A DNA stretch of 64,000 nt from positions 11,076,466 through 11,140,465 of the forward strand of contig CM065699.1 in NCBI GenBank assembly GCA_017654935.2, written 5' to 3'. Below are positions 1 through 10,800 of this stretch, one piece after another. A program made the translations under genes and the position numbers. The notes under the pieces are model-generated. The model was given only the letters and a program-made list of their open reading frames with translations. It had not been told where the DNA came from and searched no databases. Position 1 is the stretch's first letter. Each line of letters starts with the position of its first letter. Source of the DNA: Phymorhynchus buccinoides (taxonomy: Eukaryota > Mollusca > Gastropoda > Neogastropoda > Raphitomidae).

Positions 1-119
1 ATGCGTTTCTCCTGTTGTCCACACTGCCCTGGTCCACATCCATCACCAGTGCACGAATGCGATGACCATGATGCTCCATGGCACCCAGCACCTGAACAAG
101 GGGTCACAGGAATGGCATA

Positions 120-236
120 TAAGCATGTCTCTCTCTCTCTCTCTCTCCCCCCCCTACCCCCCCCCCCCCCCCAATCTCTCTCTCTCTCTCTCTCCTACCT
201 CCCCCCCCCCCCCCCCCCCAATCTCTCTATATATAT
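120..236. repeat. (CT)n and poly-C low-complexity tract
   Basis: Two CT runs alternate with two long C runs and a short TA run. Open frames crossing this tract are compositional and not treated as genes. The rest of 1-756 shows no convincing exon. Confidence 0.9.
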
Positions 237-535
237 CTCCTGTTTGCTGGGTTCTGTCCTAATTGGTTCTCATTTGTTGATTTTCATGTTTGCATGGTTT
301 TCTTGTTTTTACATTTTATTTTCTGTTCGCATGCGTTTCTAGTTTATTAGGCTGAGCACAGAATGTCGAAGCTTATTTCTTTATGCTCAATAAAAATCAT
401 TTTGACTTGACACACAGTACATTGCACACTGACACACACACACACACGCATGGACGGACAGAGAAATTATGTACAGGCCCTCATTCCCATTACAAGGTAC
501 TTCCGTTCTTATTGGCCATTGCAACAACCATGTTT

Positions 536-725
536 TGCTAGAGTGAATGCCCTTGGTAGATGCTTGAGTACTGACCAAACAAGGGAGGGAATAATCCTCA
601 CCAATAACCCTATTTGAGGCCACTAAATGGCTGCCTTTTGCAGGAGTGAATGCCCTTTTCGGTACTGACCAGCAAGGGATTCACTCTCACTGTCAAGGGC
701 ATTAATAACCCTAGTTGCAGTGGCC
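536..725. repeat. Two imperfect direct repeats
   Basis: The string GAGTGAATGCCCTT followed by a GTACTGACC block occurs at about 540 and again at about 640, each followed by an AATAACCCTA(T/G)TTG-type segment and a TGGCCA-type sequence. This looks like an old roughly 95-bp tandem duplication just downstream of the F-box exon. No coding function is evident. Confidence 0.5.
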
Positions 726-756
726 AATAGAACTGGGAGTACAACAAGAAAATCAC

Positions 757-972
757 CTTTTCATGCACAGGCAGTTTGAACTGACACAGGAAGCGGCGCC
801 ACAGAACGGGGTGCTGCAGGCAGCTGGCCCAGGACGTGCAGGAGAGAGCGGCCTGAAGGCGCTGGTGGGGGGAGAGATAGGACAACACGATCACCAGAAT
901 GTGATGAGGCAACACCTCCCAGCTGCTATTGCTGCTGTCAGTGCCATCACTGGAACCTGCCTCCGCTGCCAT
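757..972 (-). CDS. F-box protein, first coding exon (partial gene)
   Basis: The exon encodes 72 residues from an ATG at 972 (context AAGAAATGG) to a consensus donor, AAG|GTGATT, with the GT at 756-755. After an acidic Ser-rich N-terminus (residues 1-17) comes an F-box: a W-E-x-L-P start, a hydrophobic I/V/L helix, SYLSPHQRLQAALSC, then a W, and HPVLWRRF at the end. F-box proteins recruit substrates to SCF (Skp1-Cullin1) ubiquitin ligases through Skp1. The Trp-plus-LPxxIL start and the LWR end resemble FBXL3/FBXO33/FBXO39-type boxes, but the substrate-binding domain is not in the window, so no symbol is given. The gene continues toward lower coordinates, off the left edge or in exons not recognised. 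A longer upstream open frame to 1104 exists but lacks domain content. The gene is divergent to MRPL52, about 3.8 kb away. Confidence 0.7.
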
Positions 973-1081
973 TTCTTGCAGTGTTTCTAACCTGTGTGTG
1001 TAAATCCACTTACTGCTTACATCTGTAACAGAAATCATTAGGCTAGGTACAAAACACAGGTACATGCACCTTTCGCCCAAC

Positions 1082-1325
1082 TTAACCCTTTCGCCGCCAG
1101 ACATTTTTCAGCCAGAATATACTATAAATTTAACTGGGTAGAGAAAGAACATATCTGCAATATTGCGAATTCATCTGTGATATGCATAACATTAGGCCTA
1201 TCCTTACCTCCCAAAATTAAAAAAATATGGTCTTCAGATAACATGCCCTGGTTTGATGCCTTTTAGTGGCATGGGTGTTAAACCATTGTGGTGCATAAAT
1301 GAGACATTGGCGGCGAAAGGGTTAA
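1082..1325. mobile_element. TTAA-flanked MITE (CCCTTTCGCC family), copy 1
   Basis: Terminal inverted repeats CCCTTTCGCCGCCA and TGGCGGCGAAAGGG bound a 236-bp body at 1086-1321, flanked on both sides by TTAA. A TTAA target duplication is typical of piggyBac- and Kolobok-type DNA transposons. No transposase is encoded. Two more copies are at 22676-22912 and 25104-25546. Confidence 0.85.
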
Positions 1326-1349
1326 AAATGATTTTCTTTTTTTTAAAGA

Positions 1350-1478
1350 AATCTTCTTCAGGACTCCTCTTTTTTTCCCGATAAGGGTTGTTTATCCTGC
1401 CCCACATCCAACGTGTTCATTTAGACAGACTGCATGCTGTGTGAGTTCATGTCATCAATCCCACTGGTACGACATGGC
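1350..1478 (+). repeat. Dispersed repeat A, copy 1
   Basis: A block containing TTTATCCTGCCCC, then TTCATT(T/C)AGAC, then a GTGTCATC/GTCATCAATCCCAC segment matches 34266-34386 in the same orientation. It looks like a short SINE-like repeat. No tRNA-like promoter was recognised. Confidence 0.55.
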
Positions 1479-1588
1479 CTGCTCTACTGATTAATTAAAA
1501 TGGGCATCCAAAGGACTGTACAAAACACCTTTACATGTGTCCATGCTTCAGGGAAAAAATAGTTTTCATTGTTTGCTTAGTAGTTACA

Positions 1589-1767
1589 GTGGAATCCTCG
1601 TAACTCAAAAATGGATAACTCAAAAACACTGGATAACTTACAATAATGTATGTGTCCCAGTTTAACAATCATAATGTTGAAAAGTCTTATTAACTCAAAA
1701 TATTGACTATCTCAAAATAAAATTTCAGTCCTTTCAAATTGGACGTGGGGGGGGGGGGGGGGGGGGT
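1589..1767. repeat. AACTCAAAA-rich repeat ending in poly-G
   Basis: The segment starts CAGTGGAATCCTCGTAACTC, like one end of a Tigger/pogo-type element, then repeats AACTCAAAA-like words and runs into a G20+ tract at about 1746-1766. No matching opposite terminus was found, so it is a fragment at best. Confidence 0.4.
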
Positions 1768-1876
1768 TTTTCAATAGCAAGTGATGGTTGCAAGAGTAGA
1801 TCAATCTACTTTAGACTTAAGTTTAAATCACCAACCCAAACCATTTGTCTTTATAATTATATGGTCAATATCCCCG

Positions 1877-2057
1877 GTGAAAATGATGAAAATGATGTTT
1901 TACGTCCTCTCAGTCATAGACACATATGGGACATTTGTAAATACAAAGATGGTGGGAACAATACTGGCTGCAATGCCCGGAGGCAGATGCAACACTAGTG
2001 TAACGGTCCACGAGGTTAAACCTCATCGGCTATGGTACCGCCACATTGTAAAATAAC
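1877..2057 (+). mobile_element. SINE-like repeat B, copy 1
   Basis: This copy runs from a TTTTACGTCCTCTC head through CACATATGGGACATTTG and GATGGTGGGAACAATACTGG to GTTAAACCTCATCGGCTATGG. Related copies are at about 15205, 25304, 26600, 37935 and 61895. The copy at 25304-25520 shows clear insertion boundaries. No protein is encoded. At its 3' end the sequence merges into the 37-bp minisatellite. Confidence 0.7.
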
Positions 2058-2076
2058 CAATTTTACCACATCTATA

Positions 2077-2832
2077 TCCCCCAGATAATCTATATGGTCA
2101 ATATCCCCCACCATCTCCTTTCTAATCTATATGGTAACCACCATCTCGGTTAAACCTCAATCGGCTATGGTACCCCCACCATCTCATTTCTAAAATATAT
2201 GGTCAATATCCCCCACCATCTCCTTTCTAATCTATATGGTCAATATCCCCCACCATCTCCTTTCTAATCTATATGGTCAATATCCCCCACCATCTCCTTT
2301 CTAATCTATATGGTCAATATCCCCCACCATCTCCTTTCTAATCTATATGGTCAATATCCCCCACCATCTCCTTTCTAATCTATATGGTCAATATCCCCCA
2401 TCCTCCTTTCTAATCTATATGGTCAATATCCCCCACCATCTCCTTTCTAATCTATATGGTCAATATCCCCCACCATCTCCTTTCTAATCTATATGGTCAA
2501 TATCCCCCACCATCTCCTTTCTAATCTATATGGTCAATATCCCCCACCATCTCCTTTCTAATCTATATGGTCAATATCCCCCACCATCTCCTTTCTAATC
2601 TATATGGTCAATATCCCCCACCATCTCCTTTCTAATCTATAATCTATATGGTCAATATCCCCCACCATCTCCTTTCTAATCTATATGGTCAATATCCCCC
2701 ACCATCTCCTTTCTAATCTATATGGTCAATATCCCCCACCATCTCCTTTCTAATCTATATGGTCAATATCCCCCACCATCTCCTTTCTAATCTATATGGT
2801 CAATATCCCCCACCATCTCCTTTCTAATCTAT
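2077..2832. repeat. 37-bp minisatellite, about 18-20 copies
   Basis: The unit starts CTATATGGTCAATATCCCCC and continues ACCATCTCCTTTCTAAT (37 bp). From about 2185 it is nearly homogeneous, with one unit missing a few bases near 2400 and one carrying a short duplication near 2638. The first units are irregular and contain a GGTTAAACCTCAATCGGCTA fragment from the adjacent SINE-like repeat B. Confidence 0.95.
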
Positions 2833-3305
2833 GCATACTGGGTCTGCATATGTTAAACTTGAAAGTAACCATTAATACTTGAAAATAAAGAAAAAATAAC
2901 CACAGGGACTCTTATTCAAACAAGCGCGAAATCGCAATAGTTTGTGGCACGCGGTCTATTTTTACCACTCCAATCATGAGTTACCTCCCCTGGCTTTTCA
3001 ATAATTTTAATCTGTAAACCAGAATGTTATCTCTGCACCATTTCGTAACTTTTTATATCTTTTGGAAAACATTTAAAACTATGTATCCTACTTATACTCA
3101 TCAAAAGAAGCACCGCATACTCGTCGTGTCTGTTGTAGTGTCTGTATTACATATGTTTATTATTTTGTACGCTTTTAAAATACATCATTTTAAAGAGCGG
3201 CCAGAAGTGTAGCCTCGATTTGAAGTGCGACAATTTTGTCAAAATGTGCGACAATTTTGGACCGACAGACCGACAAAGTGAGTTATAGGTTTGTGGCTTG
3301 CCACA

Positions 3306-3722
3306 AGCAAAAACACAAAGTTCAAAATGGTAGGTTTCTGTCCCTTTTATTTGAAAAAAAGCACAGACGTTTCGGAAACTAACTCCGTTTTCAATGTGAA
3401 GATAATGAGAGCCAAAGTGTTGGCGAGAGATTTAAATACAAAAGGAAGAGTGAGTAGAAATAATAAAATATCAGAAAAACGATGACGTGAAAAAAATGAT
3501 GACGTGAAAAACCTGAGTACATATTAACATTGCGTCAACGTTACGCAATGTTAATATGTACTCAGGTTTTCCTTTTGTATTTAAATCTCTCGCCAACACT
3601 TTGGCTCTCATTATCTTCACATTGAAAACGGAGTTAGTCTCCGAAACGTCTGTGCTTTTTTTCAAATAAAAGGGACAGAAAGTAGTGAGAAACCTACCGT
3701 TTTGAACTTTGTGTTTTTTAAC
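3306..3722. repeat. Fold-back element with inner perfect palindrome
   Basis: A segment at about 3306-3447 (ACAAAGTTCAAAATGGTAGG to AAATACAAAAGGA) recurs inverted at about 3571-3722. Between them is a perfect 28-bp inverted repeat (3508-3535 and 3543-3570) around a 7-nt loop, CAACGTT. Transcribed, it would form a hairpin of about 170 bp. It encodes no plausible protein; open frames in the two arms are mirror translations of the same DNA. Confidence 0.85.
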
Positions 3723-4792
3723 CACTAATAGCTTACCCAGATCATCAAAATGTACAGGAGCTCATCATAAACTTTTTCTCATTATAACTACAATTGATCT
3801 AGCATAAAAATGATTAACTGCATTCCACTGGCAAAACCTTACAGCACATAATAAGTTATTATGACACAGAATATGCACAGTGTGTTGTACTTCAATCCGA
3901 TTCCACAGAACTTAGATTACTAAACTAGTTTAGACTTTAGTAGTTCAATCCATCACAAATATAAATCACACAACTGGCCTCACTGCCGTATGTTCCTAAA
4001 ATGGCCTTTTCCTACAAAGTTGTACATTAATTTGCCCTGTGAAACATACGGCAAGGCATGTTCATGACACAGTTCTTTTTATAGATCAATAATCATGCCT
4101 ACCTCTCAAGCATAGGGCCTAGTGACTTTTTTGCAGACGGCTTCCCTGTTACTTCCTTTTTTGGTCATCGTCTGCTTCACGGCTCTTTTTACAGCGATCT
4201 TGTCATACAAACGGTTTTGTTGCACTAACAAAATAATTTTTAGTATAATTGTTTCAAAACTGTCACTTCTATGTTCACCTGTCAACAAATAAATATTTAT
4301 ATGTACCTGCATTTCGGGTGTGTCAAATGTTATGCCAAGGTCTGTCAAAACAACATCGCTTCAAAGTCGTCTGCAAAGGGGAGGTATTATTGTGCGAGGG
4401 TAATTTTGGCCCCGACTTTGTTCTTATGTGTAAACATAATTCAAAAGAAGTACTTTATGTAAAATATTATATTTTATATACTCATATTGAATAATCAAAA
4501 AGTTAGCTTAAGAAAACAAATTGCTTTAACCTTATTTTTTATTTATTAAAATCGAGGTTATCCCCAGTCTACTTTCATTTTCTGTTATCTATTTACCACA
4601 AACCTTTTTTATTTTACGAAAACATATTTTCGTTTAACATAAATAAAAGCAGATGAAAATATTTCGATTTGTAAATACTGTCTTATTAATATATTGTTGT
4701 CTACAGACTGTGTGCGTTTATTCGTATTGGCAACAAAATATTAATTACTTTTGTAGTGCTTCCTGTAAAGAGATGCGACATTGAAAAGCAAC
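3723..4792. other. No gene recognised (MRPL52 upstream region)
   Basis: AT-rich sequence with only short unconvincing frames (e.g. 4106-4348). It contains the region just upstream of the MRPL52 start codon. I see no TATA box at a convincing distance. Confidence 0.5.
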
Positions 4793-4829
4793 ATGGCTTG
4801 CTCAAGGTGCACAACCCTTCTTCTGAGAG
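4793..4829 (+). CDS. MRPL52: MRPL52 exon 1
   Basis: ATG in context CAACATGGC; 12 codons plus one base, then the donor G|GTAGGC at 4830. It encodes the start of the presequence. It is too short to be found as an open frame alone and was placed by continuity with exon 2. Confidence 0.8.
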
Positions 4830-7800
4830 GTAGGCCTAGATAATCAGAATTTTCAAGTGAAAGAATGTTAGACTATAACCGCCTATGCTACAACAGGATT
4901 AATAATATTGAATTGTATACTGTCATATTACTGTGTGTGTCGGTGCACTGTCTGTGTCAGTGTGTGTATCACTGTATAGTGTATGTGTACATTCTTGGTC
5001 AGGTCAGATCTTCAGGGCAGCCAGGCCTCACGGCCTCTTGATAAGAGTGCCCTATCTTTTGATTGTTTGTTATTGTGGCTTTGTTCATTAATCAGATTGG
5101 CACCGCTGTGGCGCTTTTTGAACTATCATTGTCGTCTTAATCATAATTGTATTTAAAAACATTAATTTTGGGGTCACTATCTAGTAGGGTGGTTATAAAA
5201 TTTTAAAAAAATATTTACTTTTTGTCAAATCCTAATGAAATTTATGTCATTGGAAAGAGCCCGACAAGACCTTTAAAATGATACCCAAATTATCAAAATC
5301 GGTCGAAAATTGAGAAAGTTACGACGTTTTAAAATGTTAGCTTTTTTTACATGAGCTATATAAGAAAAAGTTGATCAAGATTACCGGCCCTTACCGTATC
5401 AAGGTTTGGATGAATAAAACAGCCATAACTTTTTCTTTTTTTTACCAATAAACAAAACATTGGTACCAAAATAAAGCTTATTCAAAGGGGCAACATCAAC
5501 CCCAAACATTAGACAGATTAGGCCTAAGCTTTTTGTGCGACTCACAAGATCGCAACATCAACATGCGCGTGACAGAAAACATGTCCGACAGTCTTCGACG
5601 TAACACCTCCCGACTTGTGGAGACCTTGAGCAGCATTGAGATTTATTCTAGATGCACCAAATTTGGTGTACTTGTAGAAAAATAATTAAATGTAACTGCG
5701 CATTTGTTTTAAAGAATTATATAATTACCGTTCAGAAATGATAAACGAATGAATTGGACCCAAATATTGGATCGCTTGTCTCTCGCGATCGGCCGTCTTA
5801 GCGTAAAAAAAGATCGTTCCCGAATGACCGAGTAGGTGTCTGCTTCCCGAAAGAAAGAAACTCGGATGGTCAGCGCCAAGAATAACCACCAATAAAAACA
5901 AGCAAAGGAAGTGACCGTTTGGCACATAGCCAAAATCGCGGTTTGGATTTTCAACGAGAAAAATCGCTGCGGCTTGACCTAATTCCGTCGTTCCTACTAT
6001 CTAGGAGGTTTTTGAAATGGTTAATGTTGGAAGCAAGTTTAGTTTGTGCAGGGAGATTAGTAGTAGTAGTAGTAGTAGTAGTAGGGACAGGCTCTCAAGC
6101 CTAGGCCTCGCGGCCTATATAACGTCCCCTCTTTGGCAATGACGTTGCAAAAATTATTTTGGGTCTGAGCAAGTTTTTGAAAGACAATCAGTCAAAATCA
6201 TTAAAAAGACTCTGAAATTTCTGACTGGAATCCAGAAGATTTTTAAAGGTGTTAATATTAGTTGCAAACTTGATGTTAGTACTTAGTTCATTCCAATGAA
6301 CAGCAACTCTATAAGAAAATGAAAATTTTCTTCTATTACTTTGACAATATCTAATAAAGATTTTGCCTTCTGACTTTCTCGTGATGTTAAATTGTGGAAC
6401 AGAAAAGAAAGTTTCAAAATTGATGTCATCAATACCATGGAAGATCTTATAAGTTTGTATAAGGCTGCCTCTCAACCTCCTACCCTTAAGAGAGTGTAAG
6501 TTTAGGTGTCTTAGCCTTTCAATATATGACATGTTTTTACATTCTTTTAGCAGTTTTGTGGCCCGTCTTTGAACTTTTTCTATTTGATTAGACTGCCTTT
6601 TCAAAAAAGGACACCATATAGCATTAGCATATTCCAGATGTGGCCTTACAAAAGATTTATATAGTTTTAGAAAAGTGTCTTTATCAAGATAAGTGAAACT
6701 TCTTTTAATAATTCCCAACATCTGGTTTGCCTTGCCCACCACTCTCTGTATATGAGGATCAAATGATAATTTGTTATCAAAGGTAACACCCAAATCTTTC
6801 TCTTCTGTGACAGTATTTATCTGCTGAATTCCATCATTGAGTCTCATTTCATATTCAACATTCTGATTGTTTTTACCAATATGTAACACACCACATTTTG
6901 ATACATTAAAATATAAATTCCAGGTATCGGACCAATCCTGCAAACAGTAAATGTCATTTTGTAAAGTGGTACTGCAAGATGAGCTATTATAGATTTTTGT
7001 GTCATCTGCAAAAATTTTACAAGCACTAATAACATTATCTGGTAGATCATTAATAAATATAGTAAATAGAATAGGACCAAGTATACTTCCCTGGGGAATT
7101 CCACTGAGGACACTACTCTCTACTGATTTATCCACTCCTACTCTAACATGTTGTGATCTTTCTTTTAAAAAGTTACTGATCCAGTTAAGCAATTTACCAC
7201 AAATTCCATAAGCAGCTAATTTGACTAATAACCTCTCATGCGGTACCGTGTCAAACGCCTTTCTAAAATCCAAATATATTACATCTACACTATGGCCCTG
7301 ATCAGTAAGTAAGGTTAAATTTTCCATAACTTCCAATAACTGCGTTACACAGGATTTTTTTTACGAAAACCATGTTGACAATTTACATATAAGTCATTAT
7401 CACTGAAGTGAGACACAACAGCATCTCTAACTAAGCCTTCTAATACTTTACAAGCAATACAAGTCAGACTTACCGGACGATAATTACCAGGGTCTGATTT
7501 TTGTCCTTTTTTATGAATAGCTATTACCTCTGCTGTTCTCCAATCATTAGGTAAATCACCAGTCTCTAAAGATTTGTTGTACAAGGACGACAAAGGAACA
7601 GAAATTTCATCACTTAACTCCTTTAAAACTCTAGGTGGTATTAAGTCTGGACCTTGTGACTTGTTGGGGTTAAGCTCTCTTAATTTGTTTTTCACAGCCA
7701 AAGGAGTCACTCTAACATCAGTAATAGAAATCCCATTGGAGTATGAACATTCTTCAATATTTGGTAAGTTATTTACATCTTCTTGCATGAAAACACTAGA

Positions 7801-10800
7801 GAAAAAATTATTAAGGGTTTCCGCCTTCTCTAAATTAGTTGTTGACATTTTACCATCCTCCCCTACCAGTGCGCTAATCCCTGTATTCATTTTCAATTTG
7901 TCCTTGACATATTTCCAGAATCTTTTAGGGTTGTCTTTTGCCTGTTTAGCTGTTTCTTTTTCATACTCTCTTCTTGCTTTCTTTATAGCTTTTTTACATT
8001 TATTTCTCTCCTTTATGTATCTTAAATAAGCTAAGCCTGATTTAGTGCGAAGGTATCTCACAAACAATTTATATTTCTTTTTAATCTGTCTAAAAGTTTT
8101 CTTATTCATCCATATAGGCGTTTGTTTCTTTTTACCACCCTGTCTTACTCTAGGGATACACTCTTCCATTCCTCTATGTATCACTCCTTTCATACAATTC
8201 CATGCATCCTCCACATTAAGGTCAGTTACTGTCCCCCAATTATACTCTCGTACAATGTTTCTTAATTTATCATAATTACCCTTATTTAGATTATAAACGT
8301 ATCTTACCTGTTCTTCAACTTTGTTTAATAAAATATTTAATTGAAATACTAGCACGTCATGGTCGCTCTTACCAACTGGATCCATATGTGTTATTTCTGT
8401 GATAAAATTCCTGTCATTCACTAATACCCAGTCATCCAGGGTGGGATTTTGATTCACTCTTCTTCTAGTTGGTTTTTGTACCATTTGTATCAAAAATGCA
8501 TCATGAATATGTTCTATGATAAAGTTGTTTTTCTCACCTGACCATACTCCGTCCCAGCGGACATGAGGAAAGTTAAAGTCACCTGTTATACACACTTTGT
8601 CATAACTGTTTAATTTATCTGACTTAAGCATGTGAAATAACCTTTCATCATTTTCACAGGTACTAGTATTTGGACTTCTATAAATGCATCCCATTAATAT
8701 TTTGCCATCATTTGTTGTATCAAAGGAACACCATACACTTTCTTGAAAACCGTAAGAACTAAAGTCATTACAAACACGGGCATTTAGCTTCTTATCTACA
8801 TACAGAGCAACACCTCTATGATGGGGATTATTTATAAACATGTCATAACCAGGAATATTATATTCAACTTCACAAAATGTATTAAAACATTTTGGTTTAA
8901 TTTCTGACAAAGCAATGATTGACGGGTTGATTTGATCTATTCTTGTCAAAAATTCATCCTTCTTGTTAAGAAAACTATCTACATTTGAGTACAACACATT
9001 ACAAACATTTACAATAGGTTTAGAATTAGAACAATGAACTTTTCTTTTCACACCTTCGCTATGTACACTATTTACATGGGGTCGGCCGTTCAGTCACTGT
9101 TTGCCAGAAGCAGCTGCTGTGGCGGCAGAATCGCCTCCACCAGCCTGCTGCTGCCCACCAGGGCCAGCCCTCCAACTTTTCCAAGCTACCACTTTCCCGT
9201 TTCTGATCACCAAGTTTTCTTCCCCAGCTCCCATGCGTCTTTGTTTTTCGTCTCTCAGTGCCTTGTTTTTCTCACGCTGCTTCTGTGTGTAGTCGTTGTT
9301 AATGTACACTTTCTCTTCAGATTTGCCTTTGCTTTTGTTCAACTCAGGAGCTTTCCTTACTATCTCTCTCTTCTTCTCTTCAGTCTTGATAGTCACCCGT
9401 AACATTCTTGGTCTGTTCCCTCCCTCCCTTCCCAGCCTGACAGGGTTACCTACCTCACCTTCCTGTAGTGGAACTAATTTACTGATCAAGTTCTTAGCAG
9501 CCACCAAGTCATCTTTCTTTTTGTCATCAAACTCTGTTTTGCCACTTTCCTTTAGATTTACAATGATCAGATTGTTTTTCCTCTTCTCAATTTCTAACTT
9601 CTCTTCCATCATTTCTTCAAGTTTCCTGTCCACAACCTCTTCAATTTTTTCTTCCATTTTTATTCCTACCTCTTTCTCCAGACTTGCTAGGCGAGTGGTC
9701 AACGAGTTCACGAGTGGAATCAAATCCAGGAGCTTATCTAGGCGACTACCTATCTTGGACTGAACCTCTTTTTCTCCCTGAAGACAAGGATTGCAAACCC
9801 ATTGCAAGTTTGGCTGTTTTCGATCAGTCAAGTTGTCAAAACTGCCTTTAGTAATATGCGCACATTTCTGATGAGCCCAGTTCTTACAAACGTAGCATTC
9901 AACACAATTTGTCCCTTCTTCCACAGCAGAGTCGCAATAAATGCATTGCCAAGCGGACAAGAGCTGCATTTTGCTAGGAGATTCACCAATGATTGTTCCA
10001 GTGCTGGGTGACTCTATTAGAAAAGAAGTTTTTTCTCATATTAGTTCTACTGTATTGGGTCAGTATTTTTAGATCACTGTTACGGGTTCTCAAATCGTTA
10101 GACAATTGAAACAAATGCTTGTTACTGTTAGTTTTGTCAGGGTTATTCAAAATTTTATATACAGTTATCAAATCTCCCCTTACTCTTCTAAATTTTAAGG
10201 ATGGTAAACTTAACTTATGAAGTCTGTCCCCATATTCCAAATTTTGTATTGATTTTATTAATTTGGTTGCTCGCCTTTGTACCCTTTCAATTTGTGTAGA
10301 TTGTCTTTTAAGAAAAGGGTTCCAAATTAGATTTCCATACTCAAGATGAGGTCTTACTAAACTTTTACATAGGTTCAAAAAAACTTCTGTATTTAATTCC
10401 ATAAAACTTCTTCTAATTAAACCCAATATTCTATTGGCCTTGTTTACTGCTGTTGTAATGTGTATCAAATTTGAGTTTAAAATCAAATATGACTCCTAAG
10501 TCTTTTTCATCTGAACAGGTTTCCAAAACATGTTTAGCTGAACCGTGGGAAATTTCATAAGTCTCATTTTGATTGCCATAGCCCACATGCATGACTTTGC
10601 ACTTTCCTGCATTAAAATAGAGATTCCACTTTTCTGACCATTCCATAAGTTTATCTATGTCATTTTGTATTATGTCTGAATATTTAGAACAGTTGTAAAG
10701 TTTGGTATCGTCTTCTTATTCAAGATTAGATAATAAATCAATGACAATGTCAACGGACATTTTCCCAGCAATCAAGGCGGAGGACTTTATCACCCCAGTA

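Larger units (their letters stand above)
6059..9991 (-). mobile_element. CR1-like non-LTR retrotransposon, near full length (LINE 1)
   Basis: Read on the minus strand, ORF1 (9969-9094) and ORF2 (9051-7345, frameshift, 7336-6188) are followed by a short 3' UTR containing GGCCGCGAGGCCTAGG. The element ends in an eight-to-nine-unit CTA microsatellite at 6059-6084, the kind of simple-repeat 3' end typical of CR1/L2-type LINEs. The boundaries are fixed because the flanks reunite into one reverse-transcriptase C-terminus (LINE 2). The flanks share at most AAT as a target duplication. Only about 22 nt precede the ORF1 ATG, so a small 5' truncation is possible. Confidence 0.88.

Noticed and set aside
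387..623. 78-codon minus-strand frame as the second F-box exon
   Set aside because: It overlaps a local direct repeat and a CA tract, lacks an acceptor in the right phase, and has no F-box-family features.
2077..2832. Possible CRISPR-like array (regular 37-bp repeat)
   Set aside because: Units are contiguous without unique spacers and lie in a eukaryotic genome; it is a minisatellite.
3024..3212. 62-codon frame with a hydrophobic stretch upstream of the fold-back
   Set aside because: No start context, splice sites or similarity; AT-rich chance frame.
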